From Parabacteroides faecis (GTDB lineage Bacteria > Bacteroidota > Bacteroidia > Bacteroidales > Tannerellaceae), in assembly GCF_014647375.1 (NCBI RefSeq), contig NZ_BMPB01000018.1:1-64000 (forward strand): a stretch of DNA of 64,000 nucleotides, written 5' to 3'. Each line of letters opens with the position of its first letter. Positions within the stretch are counted from its first letter, which is position 1. Shown here piece after piece: positions 17,231-25,633 of this stretch. Both the position numbers and the translations under genes were made by a program. The notes below the pieces were generated by a model. The model worked only from the letters and a program-made list of their open reading frames with translations, had not been told where the DNA came from and did no database searches.

Positions 17231-17977
17231 ATGAAATTATTAGAAGGAAAAGTAGCTATTGTAACCGGTGCTGCACGCGGAATCGGTAAAGCCATCGCTT
17301 TGAAGTTTGCCTCTGAAGGTGCTAATATTGCATTTACAGACCTGGTTATCGATGAAAACGGTGAAGCAACACAGAAAGAAATCGAAGCTTTAGGTGTAAA
17401 GGCAAAAGGTTATGCTTCTAACGCAGCCAATTTTGAAGATACTCATAATGTAGTGGCAGAGATCGCGAAAGACTTCGGTCGTATCGATATTCTGGTAAAC
17501 AACGCCGGTATCACGAAAGACGGTCTGATGATGCGTATGAGCGAAGGCCAGTGGGATGCTGTTCTGAATGTGAACCTGAAATCTGCTTTCAACTTCATCC
17601 ATGCCTGTACTCCGATCATGATGAAACAACGTGCAGGTAACATTATCAATATGTCTTCTGTTGTCGGTGTTCATGGTAACGCAGGCCAGAGCAACTATTC
17701 TGCCTCAAAGGCCGGTATGATCGGTCTGGCTAAATCGGTCGCTCAGGAACTGGGTTCACGCGGTATCCGTGCGAATGCGATCGCTCCGGGCTTCATCATT
17801 ACGGATATGACAGCAAAACTGCCGGAAGAAGTGAGAGAAGAATGGAACAAGAAGATTCCTTTGCGTCGTGGCGGTACTACCGAAGATGTGGCAAATGTGG
17901 CTACATTCCTTGCTTCTGACCTGTCTGCTTATGTATCGGGCCAGGTGATCCAGGTAGATGGCGGCATGAATATGTAA
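17231..17977 (+). CDS. fabG: 3-oxoacyl-ACP reductase FabG
   Basis: The 248-residue protein is a classical short-chain dehydrogenase. TGAARGIGKAIALKF is the NADP-binding glycine motif, NNAGITKDGLMMRM is the FabG-specific NNAG region, and the catalytic Ser-Tyr-Lys are in NMSSVVGVHGNAGQ and SNYSASKAGM. It ends in VSGQVIQVDGGMNM, the standard FabG C-terminus. It reduces 3-oxoacyl-ACP in the fatty acid elongation cycle. It follows the KASIII gene and precedes a pseudouridine synthase by one base. Confidence 0.95.
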   Translation: MKLLEGKVAIVTGAARGIGKAIALKFASEGANIAFTDLVIDENGEATQKEIEALGVKAKGYASNAANFEDTHNVVAEIAKDFGRIDILVNNAGITKDGLMMRMSEGQWDAVLNVNLKSAFNFIHACTPIMMKQRAGNIINMSSVVGVHGNAGQSNYSASKAGMIGLAKSVAQELGSRGIRANAIAPGFIITDMTAKLPEEVREEWNKKIPLRRGGTTEDVANVATFLASDLSAYVSGQVIQVDGGMNM

Positions 17978-17978
17978 T

Positions 17979-18653
17979 ATGGAAGTTATCTACGAAGACA
18001 ATCATATCATCGCGGTAAATAAAACGTGCCGTGAGATTGTACAAGGAGATAAAACCGGTGATACTCCTCTTTCGGAAATGCTCAAGGCATGGCTGAAAGA
18101 GAAGTATTGTAAACCGGGAAACGTTTATATCGGTGTAACTCACCGGTTGGACCGTCCCGTTAGCGGGGTCGTTCTGTTTGCCAAGACAAGTAAGGCATTG
18201 CCCCGTCTGAATGAAATGTTCCGGCTGGGAGAGGTGAAAAAGACGTACTGGGCAATCGTAAAAAACTGTCCTCCTGCGGAAGAAGGCGAGTTGGTAGACT
18301 GGCTGGTCCGTAACGAGAAACAGAACAAGAGTTACGCTTACGATACCGAACGTCCGGATTCCAAGAAAGCGATTTTGCATTATAAGGTGATTGCCCGTTC
18401 GGATAATTATTTCCTGCTGGAGATAGACCTGAAAACAGGACGCCATCACCAGATACGTTGCCAGCTGGCTAAAATGGGATGTCCGATCAAAGGGGATCTT
18501 AAATATGGGGCGGACCGTTCGAATAAAGACGGTGGTATCAGCTTGCATTCCCGTAGTGCCGAATTTATCCATCCGGTATCTAAACAAAACATACAGATCA
18601 TAGCTCCCGTGCCTGACGATAATTTATGGAAAAGTATATCCGAGAGGTTATAG
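17979..18653 (+). CDS. RluA-family RNA pseudouridine synthase
   Basis: The 224-residue protein has the RluA core without an S4 domain. VTHRLDRPVSGVVLFAKTSK holds the catalytic Asp of HRLDRPVSG, and KTGRHHQIRCQLAKMGCPI is the second family motif. It isomerises uridine in rRNA or tRNA; the target cannot be told from sequence. One base separates it from the fabG stop, so it is certainly in the same transcript, an arrangement common in Bacteroidales. A terminator follows. Confidence 0.92.
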   Translation: MEVIYEDNHIIAVNKTCREIVQGDKTGDTPLSEMLKAWLKEKYCKPGNVYIGVTHRLDRPVSGVVLFAKTSKALPRLNEMFRLGEVKKTYWAIVKNCPPAEEGELVDWLVRNEKQNKSYAYDTERPDSKKAILHYKVIARSDNYFLLEIDLKTGRHHQIRCQLAKMGCPIKGDLKYGADRSNKDGGISLHSRSAEFIHPVSKQNIQIIAPVPDDNLWKSISERL

Positions 18654-18680
18654 CGGAATAAAAAGAGATAAAATAAAAAA

Positions 18681-18728
18681 AAGCCGTATTCAATATGAAT
18701 TTACTCATTTGAATACGGCTTCTTTTTT
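18681..18728 (+). terminator. Terminator after the tetR-KASIII-fabG-rluA operon
   Basis: Arms AAGCCGTATTCAA and TTGAATACGGCTT (13 bp, perfect) are followed by CTTTTTTT. Confidence 0.92.
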
Positions 18729-18736
18729 TATCTTTG
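18729..18736 (+). promoter_or_regulatory. -7 box of the GH43 gene
   Basis: TATCTTTG fits the Bacteroidetes -7 consensus TAnnTTTG, 36 bp before the GH43 start. It begins right at the end of the preceding terminator. Confidence 0.55.
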
Positions 18737-18771
18737 TTTTCCGTTATGTGTTATTAATTAATGAATAGACC

Positions 18772-20310
18772 ATGAAAAAGCTATTGACAATACTATTGTG
18801 CTCGGCATCCGCTACTTTCGGGCTGGCACAGCAGCAGACTTATTTTTCCAACCCTGTTATTCACGGAGATCTGGCAGACCCATCTGTCATGCGGATCGGG
18901 GAGACTTATTATGCAACCGGAACTTCCTCGGAATGGGCTCCTTATTATCCGGTATTCTCTTCTTCCGATCTGGTCAACTGGAAACCGGAGGGACATGTAT
19001 TCGACCGGAAGCCGGACTGGACCAAATCTTCTTTCTGGGCTCCGGAGTGGTATTACCACAAAGGGAAAGTGTATGTTTATTATACAGCCCGTAAAGAGTC
19101 TGATAATATATCGTGTATCGGGGTGGCTGTAGCCGATTCTCCGACGGGAGAGTTCAAAGATTTCGGTCCGGTTGTCGAGTTCGGCAAGGAAGCGATCGAC
19201 GCTTTTATCCTGGAAGATAACGGGCAGCTTTATATCAGTTGGAAGGCATACGGGCTGGACCAGCGTCCGATTGAGTTGCTCGCCTGTAAACTGACCGACG
19301 ACGGTCTGCGTTTGGATGGGGAACCTTTCTGTTTGCTCCGGGATGACGAAAGACGGGGTATGGAAGGACAGCACTGGTTTAAAATGAACGGGTATTATTA
19401 CATTATATATTCCGTGAACGGATGTTGCGGTCCGGATAGTGATTATGCGGTAGCGGTGGCACGTTCCAAAAAGCTGGCTGGCCCGTATGAGAAGTATGAA
19501 GGTAATCCCATTCTGCATGGAGGAAAAGATATCCTGTCTATCGGACATGGTACGCTGACGACAACTCCTGACGGGCGTATGTTTTATCTTTGCCATGCAT
19601 ACAGCAATGGGAATAATTTTTATCAGGGACGTCAGCCGCATCTGCAGGAAATGAGGATGGGGGGCGACAACTGGCCTTACTTTGTTACGGGTGAATATGC
19701 CAGCATGGTACAACCGATGCCGTTTACCGATTGTGTACAAAAACCGGTTTTTGATTTTGCCGATGATTTTACTGCGACCGCTCTTCGTCCCGAATGGAGT
19801 TGGAATTATCCGTATGCAGATGTGAAAGCGGAACTGAAAGCGGGAAATTTGTTTTTGAGCGGTTCTCCTAAACAGGGTGTAGGTACGGGGAATGCACTTT
19901 GCCTTCGTCCGGTGACAGCCGATTATACGTTGGAGACGGCTGTTGTAAACCGGAATGAGAGTTGGAAAGGGGTTGTTATGTATGGAGATGACAAGAACAT
20001 GCTTACACTTGGCTGTGAAGCGGACCGTCTGAAGTTGAAAGCTGTGAATGACGGAAAGGAGATGGTTCTGGCGGATATGAAACAACCTGCCTCTTCTTTG
20101 TATCTCCGGATGAGTGTGAAAGACGGTGTCCATTGTTCGTTCTCCTATAGTGAAGACGGCAGGAAATGGAAAGAATTGGAGTACTCGCTTTCGCCGGAGG
20201 CTGTAAGGTCTCTTGTCCGTTGGGACCGTATTTCCCGTCCGGGATTATATCAGCAGGGAGATATAAATAAACCGGCAATTTATGGTTATTGCCGGTTGCT
20301 GAACGAATAA
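18772..20310 (+). CDS. Glycoside hydrolase family 43 protein
   Basis: A signal peptide ending GLAQ precedes a five-blade GH43 domain (about 24-310). The catalytic set is visible: Asp36 in LADPSVMRIG, Asp143 in IDAFILEDNG and Glu198 in GMEGQHWFKM. The C-terminal 190 residues from about DFADDFTATALRPEWSWNYP form the concanavalin-like domain found in beta-xylosidase-type GH43 members. Such enzymes split arabinose- or xylose-containing side chains. The protein is exported, probably periplasmic as no lipobox is seen. It is not in a SusCD locus here; it stands alone with its own promoter, so the substrate remains open. Confidence 0.93.
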   Translation: MKKLLTILLCSASATFGLAQQQTYFSNPVIHGDLADPSVMRIGETYYATGTSSEWAPYYPVFSSSDLVNWKPEGHVFDRKPDWTKSSFWAPEWYYHKGKVYVYYTARKESDNISCIGVAVADSPTGEFKDFGPVVEFGKEAIDAFILEDNGQLYISWKAYGLDQRPIELLACKLTDDGLRLDGEPFCLLRDDERRGMEGQHWFKMNGYYYIIYSVNGCCGPDSDYAVAVARSKKLAGPYEKYEGNPILHGGKDILSIGHGTLTTTPDGRMFYLCHAYSNGNNFYQGRQPHLQEMRMGGDNWPYFVTGEYASMVQPMPFTDCVQKPVFDFADDFTATALRPEWSWNYPYADVKAELKAGNLFLSGSPKQGVGTGNALCLRPVTADYTLETAVVNRNESWKGVVMYGDDKNMLTLGCEADRLKLKAVNDGKEMVLADMKQPASSLYLRMSVKDGVHCSFSYSEDGRKWKELEYSLSPEAVRSLVRWDRISRPGLYQQGDINKPAIYGYCRLLNE

Positions 20311-20321
20311 ATAAGGTATGG

Positions 20322-21263
20322 TTATTCAGGCTTGCCCTGTGCGGCCTGATAACCTTCCAGTTGTGCTCTCGATTTGCTCTGTGTCACGATATATACGCCG
20401 GAAAATACCAGAGCAACGGCGATACCTTTCATTACCCCGAACGTATCCATTCCCCAAAGTACGGCTATCAGGGATGCCACGATCGGTTGTACATAGTTAT
20501 ACATGCAGGCTACTGTCGGGCGCAACAGGTTTTGTCCGATAGGGATAAATAAGTAGGGCAGGAATGTTCCTCCCAGTACGACATAGATGATACCCATATA
20601 TAATTCAGTAGGAAGATGCAGGAAGTCGATGCCTGCAATGTGGTTGTAGGAGAACGGTATCGTACAGATAGTTGCATATGTGAACATCCATTTCATCAAT
20701 GTGATCGGAGAATATTTGCCGATCAATCCTTTGAATAGCACGAAGTAGAATGAGAAACTGAACTGTGCGAGCAGGCAGAGCAGGTCTCCCCATATATTAC
20801 TGCTTTTCCCTCCGCCGGTACCGGTGCCCTGGCTGCTTAGGATAAGCAATAACGCTCCGGCAGCTCCTATAAATATACCGATAACCTTTTTCCCTGTCAC
20901 AGGTTCTTTCAGGTAGAAGGCTGCAATGATCATTGTGATGATGGGTGTTGTGGTCGTGACGATAGAGGCATTGATCGGTGAAGTCAGGGAGACTCCGAAG
21001 ATGAATGACCCCTGGTTCAGTACGATCCCCAGTAGCGCTGCAAAGAATAGCTTCATCAGGTCCTGATGATTGACATGTTCCTTTTTCGTAAAGAGGGAAG
21101 CGAGCCAGAATACGATTGCCGCCCCTACCATGCGAAAGGTAGTAAGCGATAATGCACTGATAGGACCTGCTGATAATACGGCTTTTGATACCGGTGACAT
21201 CAATCCCCACAAAATATTGGCTCCCAGCATGGCCAGGTGTCCTTTATAAGCTGCTGATTTCAT
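20322..21263 (-). CDS. EamA-family (DMT) transporter, copy 1
   Basis: The 313-residue protein carries ten predicted membrane segments in two EamA repeats. GHLAMLGANILWGLMSPVSK opens the first, and the second begins near NIWGDLLCLLAQFSFSFYF. EamA proteins export metabolites such as amino acids or nucleosides across the inner membrane. The start MKSAAYKGHL at 21263 is preferred over a longer frame reaching 21305, as the extra residues are not membrane-like and lie in the fbaB terminator region. It is convergent with the GH43 gene. Confidence 0.88.
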   Translation of the reverse strand: MKSAAYKGHLAMLGANILWGLMSPVSKAVLSAGPISALSLTTFRMVGAAIVFWLASLFTKKEHVNHQDLMKLFFAALLGIVLNQGSFIFGVSLTSPINASIVTTTTPIITMIIAAFYLKEPVTGKKVIGIFIGAAGALLLILSSQGTGTGGGKSSNIWGDLLCLLAQFSFSFYFVLFKGLIGKYSPITLMKWMFTYATICTIPFSYNHIAGIDFLHLPTELYMGIIYVVLGGTFLPYLFIPIGQNLLRPTVACMYNYVQPIVASLIAVLWGMDTFGVMKGIAVALVFSGVYIVTQSKSRAQLEGYQAAQGKPE

Positions 21264-21294
21264 TTTGCCTTCATTAAAACATGGGCAAAGGTAA

Positions 21295-21347
21295 TAAAAA
21301 AACACCCGAAAAACATTCCATTATCAATGGTGAGTTTTCCGGGTGTT
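21295..21347 (-). terminator. Terminator of fbaB
   Basis: On the minus strand a hairpin with arms AACACCCGGAAAAC and GTTTTTCGGGTGTT ends in TTTTTTT, 19 bp past the fbaB stop. Confidence 0.85.
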
Positions 21348-21365
21348 CTATTTAATCGTTATTAC

Positions 21366-22424
21366 TTATGCGATTGTAATTTCCGGGTCCAGATATACGT
21401 CCTGAATGGTGTGTAGCAGTTCGACGCCATCTTTCATGGAGCGTTGGAATGCCTTACGTCCGCTGATCAGGCCCATACCGCCGGCACGTTTATTGATGAC
21501 GGCTGTAGTAACGGCATCCTTTAGGTCGGAAGCTCCGTGTGATTCGCCGCCGGAGTTGATCAGTCCGACACGTCCCATATAACCGTTTGCAACCTGGTAG
21601 CGGCAAAGGTCGATCGGATGTTCGGTTGCCAGTTCGGTGTACATCTTTTTATCCACTTTGCCGAAGTTGATGGCAGTAAAACCTCCGTTGTTTGTCGGCA
21701 GTTTCTGTTTTACGATATCGGCTTTGATGGTAACGCCCAGATGGTTTGCCTGTCCGGTAAGGTCGGCTGCCGCATGATAATCGACACCCTCTTTCTTGAA
21801 ATCATTGTTTCTTAAATAGCACCAGAGGACAGTTGCCATACCCAACTCATGGGCATATTCGAATGCATCTGCAATTTCAACCAATTGGTCACGGCTTTCG
21901 GCAGAACCGAAATAGATCGTAGCACCAACGGCGGCGGCACCCATATTCCAGGCCTCCTTGACCGTGCCGAACATCACCTGATTGTAACTGTTCGGATAGG
22001 TAAGCAATTCGTTATGATTGAGCTTTACGAGGAACGGGATTTTGTGTGCATATTTACGTGCCACTACTCCTAAGTTTCCGAATGTGGAAGCTACTGCATT
22101 GCAACCACCTTCGATAGCCAGCTTCACGATATTTTCCGGGTCGAAGTAGATGGGGTTGGGGGCAAATGAAGCACCTGCCGTATGTTCTATATCCTGATCT
22201 ACCGGAAGAATGGACAAATAGCCGGTATTGGCCAGGCGTCCGCTTCCCAACATCCTCTGTAAATTATTTAATGTCTGAATATTTCTGTCGGTATTGATCC
22301 AGATATCATCCACTGTTGAAGGAGATGGAATATGTATCAGCGATTTGTCAATCGTTTTGCAGGTATGACCAAGTAAATACTCCGCTTTGTCGCCTAACAG
22401 GCTTTTAATCTTTGATGTATCCAT
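21366..22424 (-). CDS. fbaB: Class I fructose-bisphosphate aldolase, DhnA type
   Basis: The 352-residue protein matches the archaeal-type/FbaB aldolases. Family marks are [20 protein letters not shown] near residue 70, [23 protein letters not shown] with the expected Schiff-base region, and the C-terminal [11 protein letters not shown] and [13 protein letters not shown] phosphate-binding loops. It cleaves fructose 1,6-bisphosphate to the two triose phosphates in glycolysis. It forms a single-gene unit with its own terminator. Bacteroidetes often have it in place of, or beside, the class II enzyme. Confidence 0.93.
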   Translation of the reverse strand: MDTSKIKSLLGDKAEYLLGHTCKTIDKSLIHIPSPSTVDDIWINTDRNIQTLNNLQRMLGSGRLANTGYLSILPVDQDIEHTAGASFAPNPIYFDPENIVKLAIEGGCNAVASTFGNLGVVARKYAHKIPFLVKLNHNELLTYPNSYNQVMFGTVKEAWNMGAAAVGATIYFGSAESRDQLVEIADAFEYAHELGMATVLWCYLRNNDFKKEGVDYHAAADLTGQANHLGVTIKADIVKQKLPTNNGGFTAINFGKVDKKMYTELATEHPIDLCRYQVANGYMGRVGLINSGGESHGASDLKDAVTTAVINKRAGGMGLISGRKAFQRSMKDGVELLHTIQDVYLDPEITIA

Positions 22425-22518
22425 AATATATGTAAGTTTTATAATCTAACACTTCCCGTTTGAAATAAGTTCCATAGTTTTTATCAATTAACAGATAGAA
22501 TATATCTATCGGCGATCA

Positions 22519-22549
22519 TTTGCCTTTTAGATTTGTTTGGTTAATTTTG
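22519..22549 (+). promoter_or_regulatory. Bacteroidetes promoter of rubrerythrin
   Basis: TTTG at 22519-22522 and TAATTTTG at 22542-22549 are spaced by 19 bp, matching the consensus exactly, 62 bp before the start codon. Confidence 0.8.
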
Positions 22550-22611
22550 TCGCAGCAAATAACAATGATTATATATACTAATAGTTTTACAACCAATAAA
22601 ATTTTACAAAG

Positions 22612-23163
22612 ATGAAAAAGAAATGGATCTGCACAGTATGTGGTTATGTTCATGAAGGTGATGAAGCTCCTGAATTCTGTCCGCAATGTAAACAACCGAA
22701 AAGCAAGTTCAAAGAACTGGTAGAAACAACAGGTGCTTTGCAGTTTGTTGACGAACATGTATTAGGCGTAGCTAAAGGTGTTGACCCTGTTATCCTTGAA
22801 GGGCTGAACGCTCACTTTATGGGTGAATGTACTGAGGTTGGTATGTATCTGGCTATGAGTCGTCAGGCTGATCGTGAAGGTTATCCGGAAGTAGCAGAAG
22901 CATTCAAGCGTTACGCATGGGAAGAAGCAGAACATGCAGCTAAGTTCGCAGAATTGCTGGGTGACGTTGTTTGGGATACAAAAACGAACCTGAAAAAACG
23001 TATGGAAGCTGAAGCTGGTGCATGCGAAGACAAAAAACGTATTGCAACGTTAGCTAAACAGCAGAACCTGGATGCTATCCACGATACTGTACATGAAATG
23101 TGTAAGGACGAAGCTCGCCATGGTAAAGGCTTCGAAGGTTTATATAATCGTTATTTCAAATAA
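22612..23163 (+). CDS. Rubrerythrin with N-terminal rubredoxin domain (reverse rubrerythrin)
   Basis: The 183-residue protein starts with a rubredoxin-like iron site (Cys7/Cys10 in CTVCGYV and Cys23/Cys26 in CPQCKQP), followed by a four-helix diiron ferritin-like domain with [13 protein letters not shown] and DEARHGKGF ligands. In ordinary rubrerythrin the rubredoxin part is C-terminal; the reversed order marks the revRbr type. It reduces hydrogen peroxide with NADH-derived electrons in anaerobes. It has its own promoter and terminator, as is usual for an oxidative-stress gene in Bacteroides. Confidence 0.95.
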   Translation: MKKKWICTVCGYVHEGDEAPEFCPQCKQPKSKFKELVETTGALQFVDEHVLGVAKGVDPVILEGLNAHFMGECTEVGMYLAMSRQADREGYPEVAEAFKRYAWEEAEHAAKFAELLGDVVWDTKTNLKKRMEAEAGACEDKKRIATLAKQQNLDAIHDTVHEMCKDEARHGKGFEGLYNRYFK

Positions 23164-23192
23164 TAACGTATAATTCGTTAACACGATAGGAG

Positions 23193-23220
23193 GGGAGTAC
23201 CGGGAGGCTACTCCCTTTTT
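23193..23220 (+). terminator. Terminator of rubrerythrin
   Basis: GGGAGTA/TACTCCC arms with a G+C-rich loop and a TTTTT tail lie 30 bp after the stop. Confidence 0.85.
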
Positions 23221-23266
23221 GCATTATAGTATCTGTCTTTTTAGGTCAGTAGTGTTATGCCCCTTG

Positions 23267-23301
23267 ACACTATAAGGCTAGTATTCATAGTATTATAGTG
23301 T
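23267..23301. repeat. Inverted repeat ACACTATAA/TTATAGTGT
   Basis: Perfect 9-bp arms at 23267-23275 and 23293-23301 lie in the rubrerythrin-tRNA gap, where AGTGTTATG, AGTGTTGCA and AGTAGTATT-like words recur. I see no gene in 23221-23396. Confidence 0.45.
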
Positions 23302-23396
23302 TGCACCAGTCAGCACAGTAGTATTCTTATTGAAAAAAAGAGCTTCCGGAGGATAACGGTATGAAATTTTTCATACATTTGTCACGCAAACGACCG

Positions 23397-23483
23397 GGAA
23401 AGCTGCCAGAGTGGTCGAATGGGCCGCACTCGAAATGCGGTGTACGGGTAACTGTACCGGGGGTTCGAATCCCTCGCTTTCCG
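23397..23483 (+). tRNA. tRNA-Ser(CGA)
   Basis: The 87-base sequence folds as a class II tRNA. The acceptor stem is GGAAAGC/GCTTTCC with discriminator G, the anticodon stem CCGCA/TGCGG holds the loop CTCGAAA (anticodon CGA), and a long variable arm (GTGTACGGGTAACTGTACCG) marks serine. CCA is not encoded. Confidence 0.96.
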
Positions 23484-23536
23484 CTTGTCTTAGCCAAATG
23501 ATGGCAATATTGTGAGAATAGAATTTAGAATAAAAA

Positions 23537-23570
23537 AGCTCCAGTTTATTATAAACTGGAGCTTTTTTTT
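23537..23570 (+). terminator. Terminator of tRNA-Ser
   Basis: AGCTCCAGTTTA/TAAACTGGAGCT arms (12 bp, perfect) are followed by eight T, about 50 bp after the tRNA. Confidence 0.92.
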
Positions 23571-23742
23571 ATTAACAGTTAAAATAAATTATCCTCTAAA
23601 GCTTGTCCGGCTCTGATATTTATAGGATATCGGAATTGTTGTATGGCAGTTAGGAGGCGAGTCGTTATTATTAGTAAATAATATATTTTTGTTTGTAATG
23701 TGTTTATATATAGATATTTATGATAGATATAAATGACTAAAA

Positions 23743-23938
23743 AAAAGGATCGTTTTTTCTCGCCGTAAAAGTAACTAAAAAATTTGCATTTCAAAACAAA
23801 TATGATAATTTTTTTCTATTTATAAAAACTCACTTATCCATTAAGTAATAAGATTATATAAGCAGGTGTGTTAAATAAATTAACACACCTGATGATCTAT
23901 AAAAATGACTAGAAAAAACGATCCTTTTTTCTAGTCAT
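23743..23938. repeat. 196-bp element with 28-bp inverted ends (MITE-like)
   Basis: The segment 23743-23770 (ATGACTAAAAAAAAGGATCG...) and 23911-23938 are inverted repeats with about one mismatch in 28. The right end is itself a perfect 14-bp hairpin (23905-23938, loop CGATCC), and a second perfect 12-bp hairpin CAGGTGTGTTAA/TTAACACACCTG lies at 23863-23891. No transposase is present. The gap 23571-23998 holds no gene I can support; this element explains nearly half of it. Confidence 0.6.
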
Positions 23939-23998
23939 TATAAAAAAGCACATAATTAACCTGGAGAATGAAAGTTCTCATCTAATAAATTAATACTT

Positions 23999-24127
23999 AT
24001 GCAAAACAAATTAAAAGGTTGGATTATCCCAAACTGTGTTACAGAGGACTTTAATGGTAAAATACTGCTCCTTGATCTCGCAGGTCGTATCGGTAACGGA
24101 GGTGGTGACAGACCTGAAATCGAATAA
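23999..24127 (+). pseudogene. Short open frame, probable remnant of an HU-like gene
   Basis: The 42-residue frame reads LKGWIIPNCVTEDFNGK near its start, like the N-terminus of Bacteroidetes HU-like/DUF4469 proteins, and ends GGGDRPEIE. The ending matches that of the HU-like protein at 1302-1751, and the last 30 bases before and with the stop agree at about 26 positions, so the tail is shared by descent. The central DNA-binding part is missing. It is either an internally deleted gene or a real small protein; a strong hairpin follows at once. Confidence 0.45.
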
Positions 24128-24136
24128 CTTTTTTAG

Positions 24137-24217
24137 ACCAAGAAGACTCCGGACATTCCTTAGTATTGACTCCGCACCGGAGTCTGTACTAGGGAAGAGG
24201 TGGAGTCTGTTCCTGGT
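24137..24217. repeat. Large imperfect hairpin upstream of the TIG/NHL-SusCD operon
   Basis: Around the perfect stem GACTCCG-CAC-CGGAGTC (24168-24184), outer arms of nearly 40 bases pair imperfectly out to ACCA/TGGT. It lies in the likely leader of the operon, 65 bp before the first start. It may be a leader structure, attenuator or REP-like repeat. Confidence 0.6.
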
Positions 24218-24281
24218 TAACCTTATTATCTGAATTCTAATTTTCCAATGTATCATAGTTAATAATTTAAATCTTTCAAAC

Positions 24282-25604
24282 ATGAAAAAACGGATGAAAA
24301 TCCTTGCCTTATTGCAAAGGTTGTGTTTCCCCTGTGTTATAGGGGGTGTGTTGGGCCTTATTTTTGCTTGTTCGGATGATGGTAATGGCGGAAACAAATG
24401 GGATAAGCCATACGATCCGAGTCTTCCTGTGAAAATCACATCTTTTACTCCCGACTCGGGAGGAATGACCACGGAAATGATTATCAGAGGTGAAAATCTG
24501 GGTAACGATCCGAAAGCTGTTAAAGTTTATTTCAATAAAAAACAGGCAGCCGTAGTTTCTACCCGTGGGGATATGTTGTATGCCATAACTCCACGTCTGC
24601 CGGGAGATACTTGTGTGATTTCAGTGGTAATAGGGAAAGATTCAGTTTCCCTGGATGATCGTTTCAGGTATTTTACAACTACTCGTGTGACCACTATCAG
24701 CGGTCATCCCGATCGTGATTCCGTAGCCAACGGGTTGCTGATTTCTGCAGCATTCAAAGATCCGCGTTTTTTAACCATTGATGCACAGGATAATATTTTT
24801 GTATGCGAATGGAGTAACCAAGCGATACGGCGCATTAATATGGAAAAGGGAGAAGTTACGACCTTGATAGGGGAAGGAGGCATGATTGGCGGATCGCCGA
24901 ATGCCCCGGACGTTGACTCTGACGGCAAAGTCGTGATTGTGCCGATGGACTCTAAATTTACCTTTTATGAATTCGATCCGGAACGCTTGTGGGAAGCTAA
25001 GAAGTTTGAAATGTTAAAGGCTGATGATTCGGATAATTTTACATGTGAATGGAAACATGGAGTCGCTTCTTGCCAGATAGACGGCATGATGTATACCCGG
25101 TCGCATGCAGGCGAAATTATAAAGTTCGATCCAAAAACTAAAAAAGCCTGGCTGGTGTCTAAAGATATCGAAACTGGTAATGATTCCTTCCTGGCATTCC
25201 ATCCGTCAAAGCCGGAACTATTGTATATCTCATTGTACAACAGTAAGAAAATCGGAATCTTCAATGTGCAGACGAAAGAATATAAACAGTATTCGAATGG
25301 TATCTACGGTTATCAGGACGGCGACATAAAGGATGCACGTTTCAAAGAATTGCAACAGATCACTTTTGATGCAGACGGCAATCTGTATGTAGCGGACGCT
25401 GGAAACCGATGCATCCGGAGAATTTCTCCCGATGGGATTGTCACCACGGTTGTCGGCCTGCCTAACGAAGATGCCGGTTATAAAGACGGAGATCCTTCCG
25501 AGGCCCTGTTCAAGTGGCCCTCCGGAGTTGCGGTAGACAGCGAAGGCACGGTTTACGTAGCCGATCGCGATAATAATTGTATCCGCAAACTTTCGATCGA
25601 ATAA
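24282..25604 (+). CDS. TIG/IPT and NHL-repeat surface lipoprotein
   Basis: A lipoprotein signal with lipobox IFAC (Cys30) precedes an acidic SDDGNGG stretch, of the kind that directs lipoproteins to the surface in Bacteroidetes. Residues of about 50-130 form an IPT/TIG domain (ITSFTPDSGGMTTEMIIRGE). From about 155 to the end are NHL propeller units, each with a pattern like FLTIDAQDNIFVCEWSNQAI and ITFDADGNLYVADAGNRCIR. Such proteins occur beside SusC/SusD pairs and probably bind ligand at the cell surface. It is the first gene of the operon, 29 bp before SusC. Confidence 0.9.
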   Translation: MKKRMKILALLQRLCFPCVIGGVLGLIFACSDDGNGGNKWDKPYDPSLPVKITSFTPDSGGMTTEMIIRGENLGNDPKAVKVYFNKKQAAVVSTRGDMLYAITPRLPGDTCVISVVIGKDSVSLDDRFRYFTTTRVTTISGHPDRDSVANGLLISAAFKDPRFLTIDAQDNIFVCEWSNQAIRRINMEKGEVTTLIGEGGMIGGSPNAPDVDSDGKVVIVPMDSKFTFYEFDPERLWEAKKFEMLKADDSDNFTCEWKHGVASCQIDGMMYTRSHAGEIIKFDPKTKKAWLVSKDIETGNDSFLAFHPSKPELLYISLYNSKKIGIFNVQTKEYKQYSNGIYGYQDGDIKDARFKELQQITFDADGNLYVADAGNRCIRRISPDGIVTTVVGLPNEDAGYKDGDPSEALFKWPSGVAVDSEGTVYVADRDNNCIRKLSIE

Positions 25605-25633
25605 ATGAAGTATTTATTTTTTATGCATTGATT

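Noticed and set aside
18793-20133. 446-residue reverse-strand frame
   Set aside because: It lies fully inside the GH43 gene, which has signal peptide and catalytic residues; the reverse frame has no domain pattern and is rich in rare residues.
24011-24472. Minus-strand frame across the leader of the SusCD operon
   Set aside because: It crosses the hairpin and the start of the TIG/NHL lipoprotein, and shows no family pattern.
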